Source of the DNA: Amblyomma americanum
Taxonomy: Eukaryota; Arthropoda; Arachnida; Ixodida; Ixodidae
NCBI RefSeq assembly: GCF_052857255.1
Contig: NW_027526484.1
Location: 1,089,501 to 1,153,500, forward strand
DNA length: 64,000 bases
Direction of reading: 5' to 3'
The notes below the pieces were generated by a model, which saw only the letters and a program-made list of their open reading frames with translations, had not been told where the DNA came from and did not search any database. Position 1 is the first letter of the stretch, and every line of letters begins with the position of its first letter. Positions 55,340 through 64,000 of the stretch are shown here, one piece after another. Position numbers and translations under genes: made by a program.

Positions 55340-55525
55340 TCTCAATATTAAGCCAATCATATCCCCTTCAGGAACCAATTTAATCTGCTGAAAGGAAAAT
55401 TCTTCTTTTGCATAAATAATGATCAGTATACTAAGCAGAAGTGATGTGCAAAAAATGCAAAAATTCATATTTAAGCATATTTTATACGTGTCCACATTTG
55501 TGGACACGCTGCCTTAAACCTGATA
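55340..55525 (-). mobile_element. MITE-like element with GTCCACATTTGTGGAC palindrome, copy 1
   Basis: Read on the minus strand it starts TTAAGGCAGCGTGTCCACAA (from 55520 downwards) and ends GAAGGGGATATGATTGGC near 55342. The same start and end motifs recur in copy 2. An internal deletion relative to copy 2 is likely. TTAA at both sides recalls piggyBac targets, but this is only suggestive. Confidence 0.5.
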
Positions 55526-56593
55526 CATGATCGTAAAAACTGCTACATTTACTTGCCTTCTTTAACTGGTCGTTAGACACGAATAAATGTTTAGATGTGA
55601 GAATATGCGCTTCAGGGTATTATTCTGTTGGTCGTGAATTATAGAACAGATAAAAACAGCCATTCTGTGACGACAGGCAGAGGAAAATTCGGCACTTCAT
55701 GCACCGAACGTGGCTTTAGATGTGCAGCCTTCATGTCGGCACCGCTGTGTAATTAACGTGTTCAGAAGGTGGGGCCAATGGTTGCTTCCATCATAAGTAA
55801 TGCTTCAAGTCCACATGCATCAAAGGGGTCTCGAGTGATCCGAGCACAGGTGGAAAGGGAGAAAGAGATAGCATCTTGCGGCCTGTTTTCCACATGGTTT
55901 TTGCAAAAATGAAAAATCATTTTTAAAGGTCATTGTTTGCTCAATTTATGTCAGAGACCTGAAACAAACTGTCCCCTCGCTCTACCAATGTGCTGATTGT
56001 TGTTTTGTAGCCTTGGAGCTGAGCGGCCAGCTCTGAACTAATCATGGTGTGAGGGCACGGGTTCTCCTTTTTCATCCCTTCTTGTGTAGTGCTGCCACTT
56101 TGTATTTTTCGCCGTGTCAAGTTTCATACAAAATGAAACGATTCTTGCTAAAGACTGCAGTGAAAATTTCAAAGCGATACTGAAAAAATGTTCTGGCCGT
56201 CACTGAAAATTGTTGCTTCCTTCAGATTCATGTGTTCTACTATCAAGCACAGGTGGCCTCGGACCCCTTTTTGAATACTAGCAAGGGGCCTAAGGCCCTC
56301 CTAGACCTCCGTGACTATAAGCATTGGTCATAGCGCGCTGTGTTTGTTGGCAGTGGCTCAGTTAACTGGCGGTTATTTGCGACGACCTGCGGATGTTCAT
56401 TGCTCGGTCGGCAGCACTTTGGAGGCGCTTCTCCATAGGCTATTTTCATGAAAAACGCTTCTGCGCTGGAGTCATACAACGTTCTCTTTGTAAAAGCATG
56501 GTTTTCAATGGCCGTAAACAGTAAGCCTATTTCGTGCCATACGTGCACAAAAAAACAGCGCGTTGTGGGGAGAAAACGCCACTGATATTTTCT

Positions 56594-56985
56594 GCATTAA
56601 GGCGCCATGTCCACATTTGTGGACACGCCACTTCGAACATCTACCGCAGCATTTTTTCATCGTCTATGAGGATGAAAATTGGTGTGCCGTTTCTACATTA
56701 ACCTATCGACACATTCTGAGCCCTAAATTGCATCATTCGCGATCATTTGTTATGATAGAATGCAAAAAGTACAAGGTATTTACTCGTCCTTCCGACAAAT
56801 GATGTGAGACACATATTTTCTTTTTTTACAAACATATTTCGCTGTAGCTACAAGAGATGGCACCACAAACTTGACAGGGAGGGTAAAAATCGTAAGAGCG
56901 CGTTATTCAAAGAAGGAAATTAGCCTTGCGTTAGGTCGCGTCCACATATGTGGACGCAGCGCCCAAAGGGGATATGATTGTGTTT
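56594..56985 (+). mobile_element. MITE-like element with GTCCACATWTGTGGAC palindrome, copy 2
   Basis: Plus strand: starts TTAAGGCGCCATGTCCACAT (~56597). It ends CGTCCACATATGTGGACGCA GCGCCCAAAGGGGATATGATTG (~56940-56985). The two palindromes sit in inverted order near the ends, giving ~25-bp imperfect terminal repeats (GGCGC..GTCCACATWTGTGGAC). No transposase. Class not established. Confidence 0.5.
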
Positions 56986-57321
56986 GCATGATGCACAGGA
57001 CAACATAACTTAACTGCTTCAACTAATTAGGGAATTTTAACTAACTGCTTGCAGAAATTAAGAGACACATCTAGCAAGCGCATACACTGATATCTCCAAA
57101 CTAAATACTTAACTCTCTTCCTTCTCAGCTCTCCATGCTCACTGCTCCCACAAAAACCAAACAGATTACAGAACAACCCTATATCTGACTCAATGACTCA
57201 AAGTACCATAAGCGGGGCATTACCTAGCCAGTGGCTCTACAACCAGTGCCCCCAAGCTTAAGGTGCGTTTCTATCATGACGCGGAGATGTACTTCAAAGG
57301 TATGCAGCAGGTATGTCTTAC

Positions 57322-57414
57322 CTTGTGGCAAAGAAAGTGTGTACCATCCACGTTAATGCAGATGTCTGCATGGTTATGTTCCTCAGCAGGGAATGCAGCA
57401 CCGCCAGCAGTGAC
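57322..57414 (-). CDS. ABTB1: ABTB1 exon: start of second BTB domain
   Basis: 93 nt, 31 residues, phase 0 at both ends. Acceptor ACCTCAG^GTC (57414) and donor AAG^GTAAGA. It encodes a short linker, then HNHADICINVDGTHFLCHK, the B1-B2 strands of a BTB domain (the DIxxxVdGxxFxxHK signature). Confidence 0.9.
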
Positions 57415-58944
57415 CTGAGGCATGTAAACATCATTGCTCGTACCTCTACGCAACAAGTAATTCAGACTGGCACAAGCAGATTACTACAAACAGGTTAATT
57501 TAAATATATAAAAGTAGGATAATTTTTGACTGAATCTGCTGTGCAACTAACAGCCACATTTTTTTAACAGGTCCCTCAGTCAGGCAATGGTCACCATTGA
57601 CAAATTATTAAACTTAGAATAAAAATAAAGGTTTTCATTAACACAAAACTAACTACACTGTCATCATGCAAAAAATGAGCAAATGCTATACATCTTGTTG
57701 TCAATGGTCTGAAAAGCCTTACCACAGCTCCTGGTTTAACTACATTGCATATATTTTCACCATCTTACCTGAATAACATTTTGACATAAATACAATGACA
57801 GGTTTGCTTCTAAGCTCATTGGCAGAAAAAAATTACCTGCTGAAAATGCACAACAAACCCATAATGACACCGACCAAAAAAAAAGATAAAAATGGTGAAG
57901 TAACAATTGATGATGAAAGCCTGGAACTTAATACACATACATGATAAGACCTAAAAAATTTTGAGAAGTCCAAGTCATTTTATCTCTCGCATTTGGCCTT
58001 GTCAAATTTCTTTCTACGGCTGGTTTGATGTCACAATTACTTTTCTTTGTAATGCAGTGGTGCCAAAGACTTGCTAATGCTACTGAGCAAAGAGCGAGGA
58101 CAAGACGTGTGTGAACTTTTAAAGGCCTTCGCCATTAGCAACAGCAATAATACTTGTATATGTACCCGAGGGAACTGAATGAAGTAACAGTATTAAAATT
58201 CCTGCAGGGATACAACTAAACCCTGCAATAATTTTTACTCTGTCTTTTTGACTTTCACTTTATTTCGCTCCTTAACCTGCAAGGGAAGGCCTGGACTAAT
58301 GGTACTTAGAAGGCCCAACAAAGGCCTCCACCACCCTTGGTAAAGTGCAGCAACAGTAATGTATTGACCATTAATTAATAACAGAGAAAATAAAAATTCA
58401 AAGCAAAAATCACCTATATTCACTGGGTAATATTAATGTTTGAGGGCCGCTAGAGCAAGGGTGATTCTTGCACTTCTATAATATTCAACAAAAGACTTTT
58501 CCTACAGCTTGTTCTTGGCGCATGATGGCCTCAGTTGCCTATGTGCCATAAACCACAACACAACACACACAAAAATCACTTCCTGCTGCACTCATTACTC
58601 ATGAACGTATACTAGAACATATTCAAATCAACAAGTAAGATTTGTGAAAATTTCACCAAAAGGCCTCATAATTAAAAAAAAACCAGCAAACCATTGGCAA
58701 AGAGAAACTGTCATCAGCTCAAGCCAGCTCAGACTTATCACGCCCCGCTGAGCTAGCTGTTTCCAGTGGTTGTGTTTCACTGCTGCTTTTTCACTACCCA
58801 GTTTTGCATAGCCTGTATATGCACCATAAAAGCCAAGTGAGTGAATGGGCACATGGATGAATGAACAAGTAGAGAGCACAAGTGACCTTACAAAAATTAA
58901 TAAAAAAAGAAACAGAAAAATAACAAATCAGCCCAGCAGCTTAC
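57415..58944 (-). other. ABTB1 intron
   Basis: Donor GGG^GTAAGC at 58944; acceptor ACCTCAG at 57415. AT-rich, with no recognised repeat. Confidence 0.75.
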
Positions 58945-59060
58945 CCCTGATGCAAGCTCAACGGGCAATGTGGAGAAGTCCCTCTGAAGCTGCTCCCGGT
59001 AATGTGTGGGCTCAAGAAGGATGGTCTCACTCTCTGCGCTGACACCACTTCTCTGGCTTC
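58945..59060 (-). CDS. ABTB1: ABTB1 exon: linker between the two BTB domains
   Basis: 116 nt. Acceptor TCCATGCAG^GA (59060; completes a Gly codon) and donor GGG^GTAAGC. It encodes SQRSGVSAESETILLEPTHY REQLQRDFSTLPVELASG, a hydrophilic linker as expected between the BTB domains of ABTB1. Phases agree with the neighbouring exons. A MITE ends only ~28 nt upstream of its acceptor. Confidence 0.85.
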
Positions 59061-60725
59061 CTGCATGGAAAAAAGAACTTACTTACTACCCAAACAGCAC
59101 AGGTAATCAGTCCAATATTGGAAATGGATGGTTTCACTCTGCTACTTTGTAGGGCCGGACTTGGCCAATATGGTTCCAATATTGGGCCGATTACCTCTGC
59201 TGCTTGGGTAAGTACACTGAGAGTTGTTGCGCAAGGAAAGTGAGCAACTCTAAGCTCCAACACCAAGCCCTAATGCAGAAACACGTCTTCCTTGTGCCAT
59301 GACTGCATGGTGCTAACTGTGAAAGGGTGAGCACAGTGCTGTGATTCCGCAGTCACTAGTTCATGGACTTATACGTACATCGCGCCAATGCACAAGCCAT
59401 CACACAGTAATGTGAAATCTATGATGTTCCGAGCAATGCTTCATGAACATACTGTTCAATGCTGTATGTACCAATCAAACCATAAAATTTTCGATATCCC
59501 TACTACTCCCAGCAATCTAGGTGAGGTTAGGAAAGCTTAAATCCTCACCTGTTATCGTACAGTTATCAAGAAACATAATCTAAAAACCTCAATGCTTTTG
59601 CACCACAACAGTGTGATTGGTGAAATGCACTCAATGCACCACCACTGTGAGTACTTGGCCCATACCGTACGACTCTGTCTTTATTGCAGACTTCAGTCTG
59701 CATCTTTACTGAAAAATAATGCTATCGTATAACTGGGCCAGGTCACTGAGCCTAAGATTTCTGCAAATGTCAAGCCCTCTTTTATATGTTCAACTTTAGT
59801 TTCAATCAAACTCTCTTTTATACAAAAAAAAATCTGAGGGACACCAGTAGTTCACCTAAATGAAACAACAAGGCTTCACCATGAAGCGTCAGCTGATGGG
59901 CCCTATCAGGACCATGCTGACTTATAAAGCCCAATTTTTACAGAAAAGAGAGACACTGAGAGGCACTCTTTACCATGGTGAAGGCTTTACCTTGTCTATG
60001 CACCTGACATGCCACTCTAGATGACAGCAATGAAAGAAGTGCCATACACATGCATGCTTGCATGCACACTTGCATGCACACAATCAATGCACAGTCAAAG
60101 GTGTTCACATAGGTTAGATTAGGTCTGTGTTCTGAAGCGCACCCCCAAAGCCAAATAATGTCATGCACAGGAAGGCATGCATGCTGTACAGTCCCAGCAC
60201 AATCTAGAGGAATGCTTGTGATGACACAGAGCAACTCCATGTGAAAATACCATTGTACTTCACACATGAAAGGCACAACAGAGTCCTCAAATGGTCATTT
60301 CTAAACAAAGTAGTGGTTAGCACAAGCTATACTCGCTGAACACACTGAAGGAAGGTGCCAACGTGCTTGTCGGGGGCACAAGACATGTGAAAGTCACAGC
60401 TGGAGTCATCAGCCATAGTTAAGTCCTACTTCATCCTGCAGGCCTTCACAAAAGGCTGCCCCATGGATGTATGGTTCCCTCAGTGGTAGCTAAAATACAG
60501 CACAACTATTAAATGTGAAGATCAATGAAAAATTAATAGACGATCAAAGCGATTAATGCGACAGAGTATGCGTCGAGCAGCATCGACAATCTCATAGTGT
60601 GAAGCATCCATGCGCCCATTTTGCTGTCATTTATGTGTTCAGCTAACCTATCTGGCTTCAGAGGCAACGACATGTCCAAACATTCCAAATCACAGCCGTG
60701 CTTGAGCGCATGCGCACTCACTCAC
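59061..60725 (-). other. ABTB1 intron containing a palindromic MITE
   Basis: Donor CAGG^GTGAGT at 60725, acceptor CATGCAG at 59061. Besides the MITE at 59088-59209 no feature was recognised. Frames at 59938-60276 and 60533-60721 (minus) show no domain. Confidence 0.75.
59088..59209. mobile_element. 122-bp palindromic MITE
   Basis: The ends are inverted repeats: ACCCAAACAGCACAGGTAAT from the left and ACCCAAGCAGCAGAGGTAAT from the right. They continue through CCAATATTGGAA on both sides, ~36-bp arms with four or five mismatches. The centre is ~50 bp. No clear target duplication. Confidence 0.75.
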
Positions 60726-60842
60726 CCTGATTCAGCACTTCTGCTAAAGCTTCCTTGACATCCGCAATGAGAGAAATGAGCTGGCATCGTGATGCAAGCT
60801 CGAGAAAACTCTCAAAATGCTTGGCTTGCATCTCAAGTCGGC
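60726..60842 (-). CDS. ABTB1: ABTB1 exon: helices after the first BTB domain
   Basis: 117 nt. Acceptor TACTTGCAG^GC (60842), donor CAGG^GTGAGT (exon ends 60726). It encodes RLEMQAKHFESFLELASRCQ LISLIADVKEALAEVLNQ. The pattern (LELASRCQLxxLxxxV) is the BTB-following helix where the first BTB domain ends. Phase 1 on both sides, consistent with neighbours. Confidence 0.88.
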
Positions 60843-62071
60843 CTGCAAGTAATGCAACAACGTATCAGTGCTTACTTAGATACGAGCTCTGGAAACAGCT
60901 TTGAATCTGTCAGCAAGAAATGTGCTATAGTGACAAGCAACTGAATAGCAGGGGCTGTGCGCTCAAGTGCACACCCTTTGGCAACACCTCTGCTCTCGCA
61001 TTACATGATGGTTTTCGATAAGAAGGGAACTCCATTGAAGTAGCCACATTTCTGAAGCTGCCTCCCACTGAACATTAAGCCCACCAGGCCATGTTAAACT
61101 TAATTTGTGCACCAAAAGCACAGACCTTTGGGCGAGTTGGTGCATTGCAATCATGTACAAGCGCAAAAAACAAGGACCAGTTGTCCAGTCCTTCTTTGTC
61201 CTTGTTTTTTGCGCTTGTACATGATTGCGCAACAAAAGCTGCTTTTGAGCACTTTCATAGGTGCACTAGTCTTTCTGTATTGCAACCAGACCATTTCACT
61301 CGGGAGGATGACATGGAAGGGAGGTGATCATAGCTTGGAGCAACAAACACTTCTCTCTGAACACGCTACCGCAGCCACAGTGACAGCTTACGAAGCTATG
61401 TTGTATGAAACTGCTTTGCTCCCCTTAGTGGCTTGACAGTGCACTCAAGTATTGTACAATGCTGATGTTCAAGAGAAGCGCATCAGCTCATTAATTTCTA
61501 TTCTGCATCCAGCTGCATTGTTCAAGCAGTAGCCGTGTGCAGAAAGCTGCAGTGGTCCCAACAGCAATGGCTTCTTGCTATAACCACGGACTTGCCCACA
61601 TTCCCCATCAGCTCACAACTACTGGCCTGGCTCTACTGCCCTAATAATGACTGAGATAATGATGTTTCAAATGCATACACACAAGAAAATCCTTTTGTGA
61701 GCCTGGCTCCCGTGCAGAAAATAGCATAGCGCCTTGCCTTAGTGAAATGCGACCGCTACTCCTTGCATGCTGAGAAAAACTGCATAGCAGTTAATTTAGG
61801 CATTTACCCTGACTTCATAACAAGAGGAAAGGCAAGAAGGCAAAATTTTCCTTTTCAGACTAGATAAAATATCAACAAAAGTAAATTATAATAATAAAAA
61901 CAAACAAGAAAGAGTCGCACACTAAGCCAGCACAGTCCCTCATAGACTACAATTTACTAATTAGTGGGCAAACTTGCAAGTATTCAACAAAATCATTTTA
62001 AAAGGAAGCATTCTAACAGCTTGCGGATAACTGCTTCATGCTTATTGAAAACTATCACTTAATATACCCAC
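60843..62071 (-). other. ABTB1 intron with a perfect hairpin
   Basis: Donor ACAG^GTGGGT at 62071; acceptor TTGCAG at 60843. It contains the inverted repeat at 61148-61227. Confidence 0.8.
61148..61227. repeat. Perfect 30-bp inverted repeat (foldback)
   Basis: Arms CAATCATGTACAAGCGCAAA... (61148-61177) and their exact complement (61198-61227), with a 20-nt spacer. Probably the remnant of a foldback element; it would form a stable intronic stem in the ABTB1 pre-mRNA. Confidence 0.85.
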
Positions 62072-62117
62072 CTGTGTACAGATACTGAGTGATGATCCTG
62101 AACACAGCACCATCAAC
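62072..62117 (-). CDS. ABTB1: ABTB1 exon: part of first BTB domain (most upstream seen)
   Basis: 46-nt micro-exon. Acceptor CTCTTCAG^GTT (62117), donor ACAG^GTGGGT (exon ends 62072). It encodes VDGAVFRIITQYLYT plus the first base of a Gly: the A4/B-strand segment VFxxxxxYxYTG of a BTB fold. Summing the seven exons gives ~317 residues, against 478 in human ABTB1. The ankyrin repeats and first half of BTB1 must lie upstream, beyond 62.1 kb. Known for the family: BTB proteins of this kind bind partners such as eEF1A and cullin-3; in ticks this is inference. Confidence 0.85.
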
Positions 62118-62919
62118 CTGAAGAGAACAAAAGAGTGCCCTAGGTACCAGTTGCATGCCAGTGGCATCTAGTAGCTAGGAAGGTAACTGTGTCTACCCAT
62201 GAGCTGCATCTTTTATAGCATTTTTTATTACATTTTTAGCAAACACACACAATTTAAAGCACACTGAGCTACTCATTTTTCTATCGTTTTCCACAGTGAA
62301 GCACACTGATAAAAGCCTGTAATCCATCTTCAGCAAGAGTTTAGAACTCTTCGCCCTGCTCTGTGACCTATGTTTAGGGCAACAAAAATAAAAAGCATGG
62401 CTTGCATTCCTTGCCACCAGATGTTACTAGTGCATGACACTATCAGAACAAATGGTTCATTTTAAAGCATAAACTTCCCGATTCTGTACTATGAGGAAAA
62501 GCTGCTTTCCTGCACACTAACAGAACAAACAAAAAGAACATTCAATAAAAAGATTACAAGCAACACATGCTTGAGAAGTGCACACATCACAGAATTCAGC
62601 CAACATGCCCAAAGTACTTTAGATTAAGCAATACATCAAACCGAAAGAATGATTATCATCGGGCTTCAAAATGTTTTCTCCTCACAAAATGCAAAGAACA
62701 TGTTTCAGTGCTACTGTTCAGGTAAATAAATTGTCAGCAATATAACGTAGTGCTAAAAGGACCCTGAAATGATCTTGATGATCATATTCTAGCGCAACAA
62801 ATCTGTAGCATTTTTTTTGTGAGTATTCGAGTCAAATTTAAAAGCTCTGCATATACCTACAATTTACAATTAATTTTTTTAAAGTCTCAGCTCGCAGCCG
62901 ATTAGGGCGACATCCCACC
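62118..62919 (-). other. ABTB1 intron (right part), no exon found
   Basis: AT-rich. An AAGGACCCTGAAATGAT motif near 62756 resembles the start of a common tick repeat. No further ABTB1 exon was recognised before the Gypsy element. Confidence 0.5.
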
Positions 62920-63291
62920 ATGTGTTCTTAGCCACAGTTCTCCCGCCGACACAGAGCAGGGAATCTGAGCGAGCCTTCTCATTGGGTGTGCCCAAGTGGC
63001 GTGGGCAGAACGAGACACACTCCCGACCTGTTTTGTTTATTTATTCATTTTCGTGTGTGTGGAGCCTCGGCACGTACGGGTTGAAGCGGGAGAGGAGGAG
63101 CGTCATTTTTAATCGCAGGTATCTTTGGTTTTAACGAAGGTAGCTGTGATAAAGATGAAGTGTGGCAAGTGCGCTGCACGCACTCGCGCGCATGGGGGGA
63201 GAGAAGACGACGAAGTAGGAGAATACAGATCGGCTCGACCGTATGCTACGTGTACTGTTTCATTGCTAATTATCATTACAACGATACAACA
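62920..63291 (+). repeat. Probable 5' LTR of a third Gypsy-type element
   Basis: TGTGTTCTTAG at 62920 to ...GATACAACA at 63291 gives TG..CA-type limits with a TGTT/AACA tip inverted repeat. A primer-binding-like TGGCGACGAGGATG follows at 63297. The second LTR is outside the window, so the limits are inferred. Confidence 0.45.
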
Positions 63292-63296
63292 TATTT

Positions 63297-63312
63297 TGGC
63301 GACGAGGATGCT
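63297..63312 (+). other. Primer-binding site of the third Gypsy-type element
   Basis: TGGCGACGAGGATGCT starts five bases after the proposed LTR end and resembles the tRNA-primed sites (TGGCGACC...) of several arthropod Gypsy elements. Confidence 0.45.
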
Positions 63313-63354
63313 GTTTTGATTCGGGACCTTCACGTGGCCTGCTCACCATCCGTC

Positions 63355-64000
63355 ATGAGCTTTTCTGGGCTTCAGCCACCACCACCCTTCCTGCCGACTC
63401 CTGGTCGTCCTGCCCTTCCATGGGAGCAATGGGAGCTGGCGTTCCGGAATTACATGCTGGCCTCTGGTGCCTCTACTCTGGGCGCGGACAGGCGGAAGGC
63501 CATCCTGCTGAATTGCCTCGGACTGGAAGGTCAGCGCATTTTTTATACATTGGCGCCGCCGTCGTCCCCTCCAGCGCCTACAGCTGCGGCTTCGCACTCC
63601 GGTGATGAGACGCCCCGCCTTGACGAATTTGATGCGGCGATATCCATCCTGTCGGAGCATTACAAATCGTCCGTGAATGTAATCGCCGCACGTCATCGCT
63701 TTCGCCGTCGAGTTCAGGCTCCAGGAGAGACAACCGATGAATACGTCGCTGTCCTTCGCAGTCTTGTCGCCGACTGCGGGTTTGGGACCATGGCGGACGA
63801 TATGATCAGGGACCAGCTGGTGGAGAAGACCTCGAGTTGCCATCTGCGTGAGCGCCTACTCATGGAAGGCTCCTCCTTGACTCTGTCGCGCGCCATGCTC
63901 CTTGCTCGACAGTGTGAGCAAGCTTCTCGGGAAGCCAGGGAATTGGCTGAGGAGGACGCTCCAGTACATCGTGTGAGATGCGAGCGTGGATCGAGACAAA
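63355..64000 (+). CDS. gag of a third Gypsy-type element (partial, intact frame)
   Basis: Open from ATG 63355 to the window end (215 codons, no stop). It starts MSFSGLQPPPPFLPTPG, followed by the Gypsy capsid pattern PWEQWELAFRNYMLASG, RRKAILLNCLGLEGQRIF and FDAAISILSEHY. The block FRRRVQAPGETTDEYVAVLR SLVADCGFG then matches the retrotransposon gag core, and LVEKTSSCHLRERLLMEG follows. Role: capsid. The open frame and clean start suggest a younger copy than the other two. It is antisense to ABTB1. Confidence 0.85.
   Translation, partial: MSFSGLQPPPPFLPTPGRPALPWEQWELAFRNYMLASGASTLGADRRKAILLNCLGLEGQRIFYTLAPPSSPPAPTAAASHSGDETPRLDEFDAAISILSEHYKSSVNVIAARHRFRRRVQAPGETTDEYVAVLRSLVADCGFGTMADDMIRDQLVEKTSSCHLRERLLMEGSSLTLSRAMLLARQCEQASREARELAEEDAPVHRVRCERGSRQ

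Larger units (their letters stand above)
54536..57321 (-). other. ABTB1 intron with MITE-like elements
   Basis: 2.8-kb intron between the two halves of the second BTB domain. It holds two inverted copies of a small palindrome-bearing element (55.34-55.53 and 56.59-56.99 kb), annotated separately. The plus-strand frame at 56563-56802 falls in the second copy and its flank. Confidence 0.8.

Noticed and set aside
56563..56802. 79-codon plus-strand frame in an ABTB1 intron
   Set aside because: Starts inside the palindrome-bearing MITE-like element and has no recognised domain.
1..64000. CRISPR arrays, operons, bacterial ribosome-binding sites
   Set aside because: The window is eukaryotic; regularly spaced repeats seen are tandem SINE-derived units and microsatellites, not CRISPR.

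Overview
The window is eukaryotic and looks like chelicerate DNA, most probably an ixodid (hard) tick. The reasons are large introns with GT/AG boundaries, tRNA-derived SINEs of the Ruka type known from ixodid ticks, nrf-6-like acyltransferase gene fragments, RTE-type LINEs and a very high load of nested transposons. The species cannot be fixed from the sequence alone. All recognisable host exons are on the minus strand.

Host genes. (1) Around 2.9-3.5 kb is the first coding exon of a nose-resistant-to-fluoxetine (nrf-6)-like membrane acyltransferase. It has a signal peptide, the start of the NRF domain and a TATA-type promoter; the rest lies beyond the left edge. (2) At 37.2-49.4 kb are four exons with matching splice phases, encoding the C-terminal half of a second nrf-6-like acyltransferase. 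No convincing N-terminal half was found. (3) At 52.6-62.1 kb are seven exons with matching phases, encoding the last ~317 residues of ABTB1 (ankyrin repeat and BTB/POZ protein 1). The ankyrin part must lie to the right of the window.

Transposon layer. A tRNA-derived ~470-490 bp tandem repeat (12.8-14.3 and 23.1-23.5 kb) was split by an ~8.8 kb LTR retrotransposon (14.3-23.1 kb). This element's integrase precedes its reverse transcriptase, the Gmr1-type order. It was in turn hit by a 5'-truncated RTE LINE (10-bp target duplication) and by an 801-bp PIF/Harbinger element (TAA duplication, 37-bp perfect terminal repeats) that carries a Myb-like ORF. Immediately downstream, a Ty3/Gypsy element of ordinary gene order (23.6-29.5 kb) sits in a TA microsatellite and is heavily broken. 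A third Gypsy-type element starts at ~62.9 kb with an intact gag running off the right edge, probably inside an ABTB1 intron and antisense to it.

Smaller repeats include a decayed mariner (9.0-9.7 kb), a long-inverted-repeat element (0.6-1.3 kb), several SINEs of at least three families, two further LINE fragments, palindromic MITE-like elements in ABTB1 introns, and three hairpins at 29.6-30.7 kb. The hairpins carry hammerhead-ribozyme-like cores as seen in Penelope-like elements. Most remaining sequence is AT-rich and shows no supportable gene.
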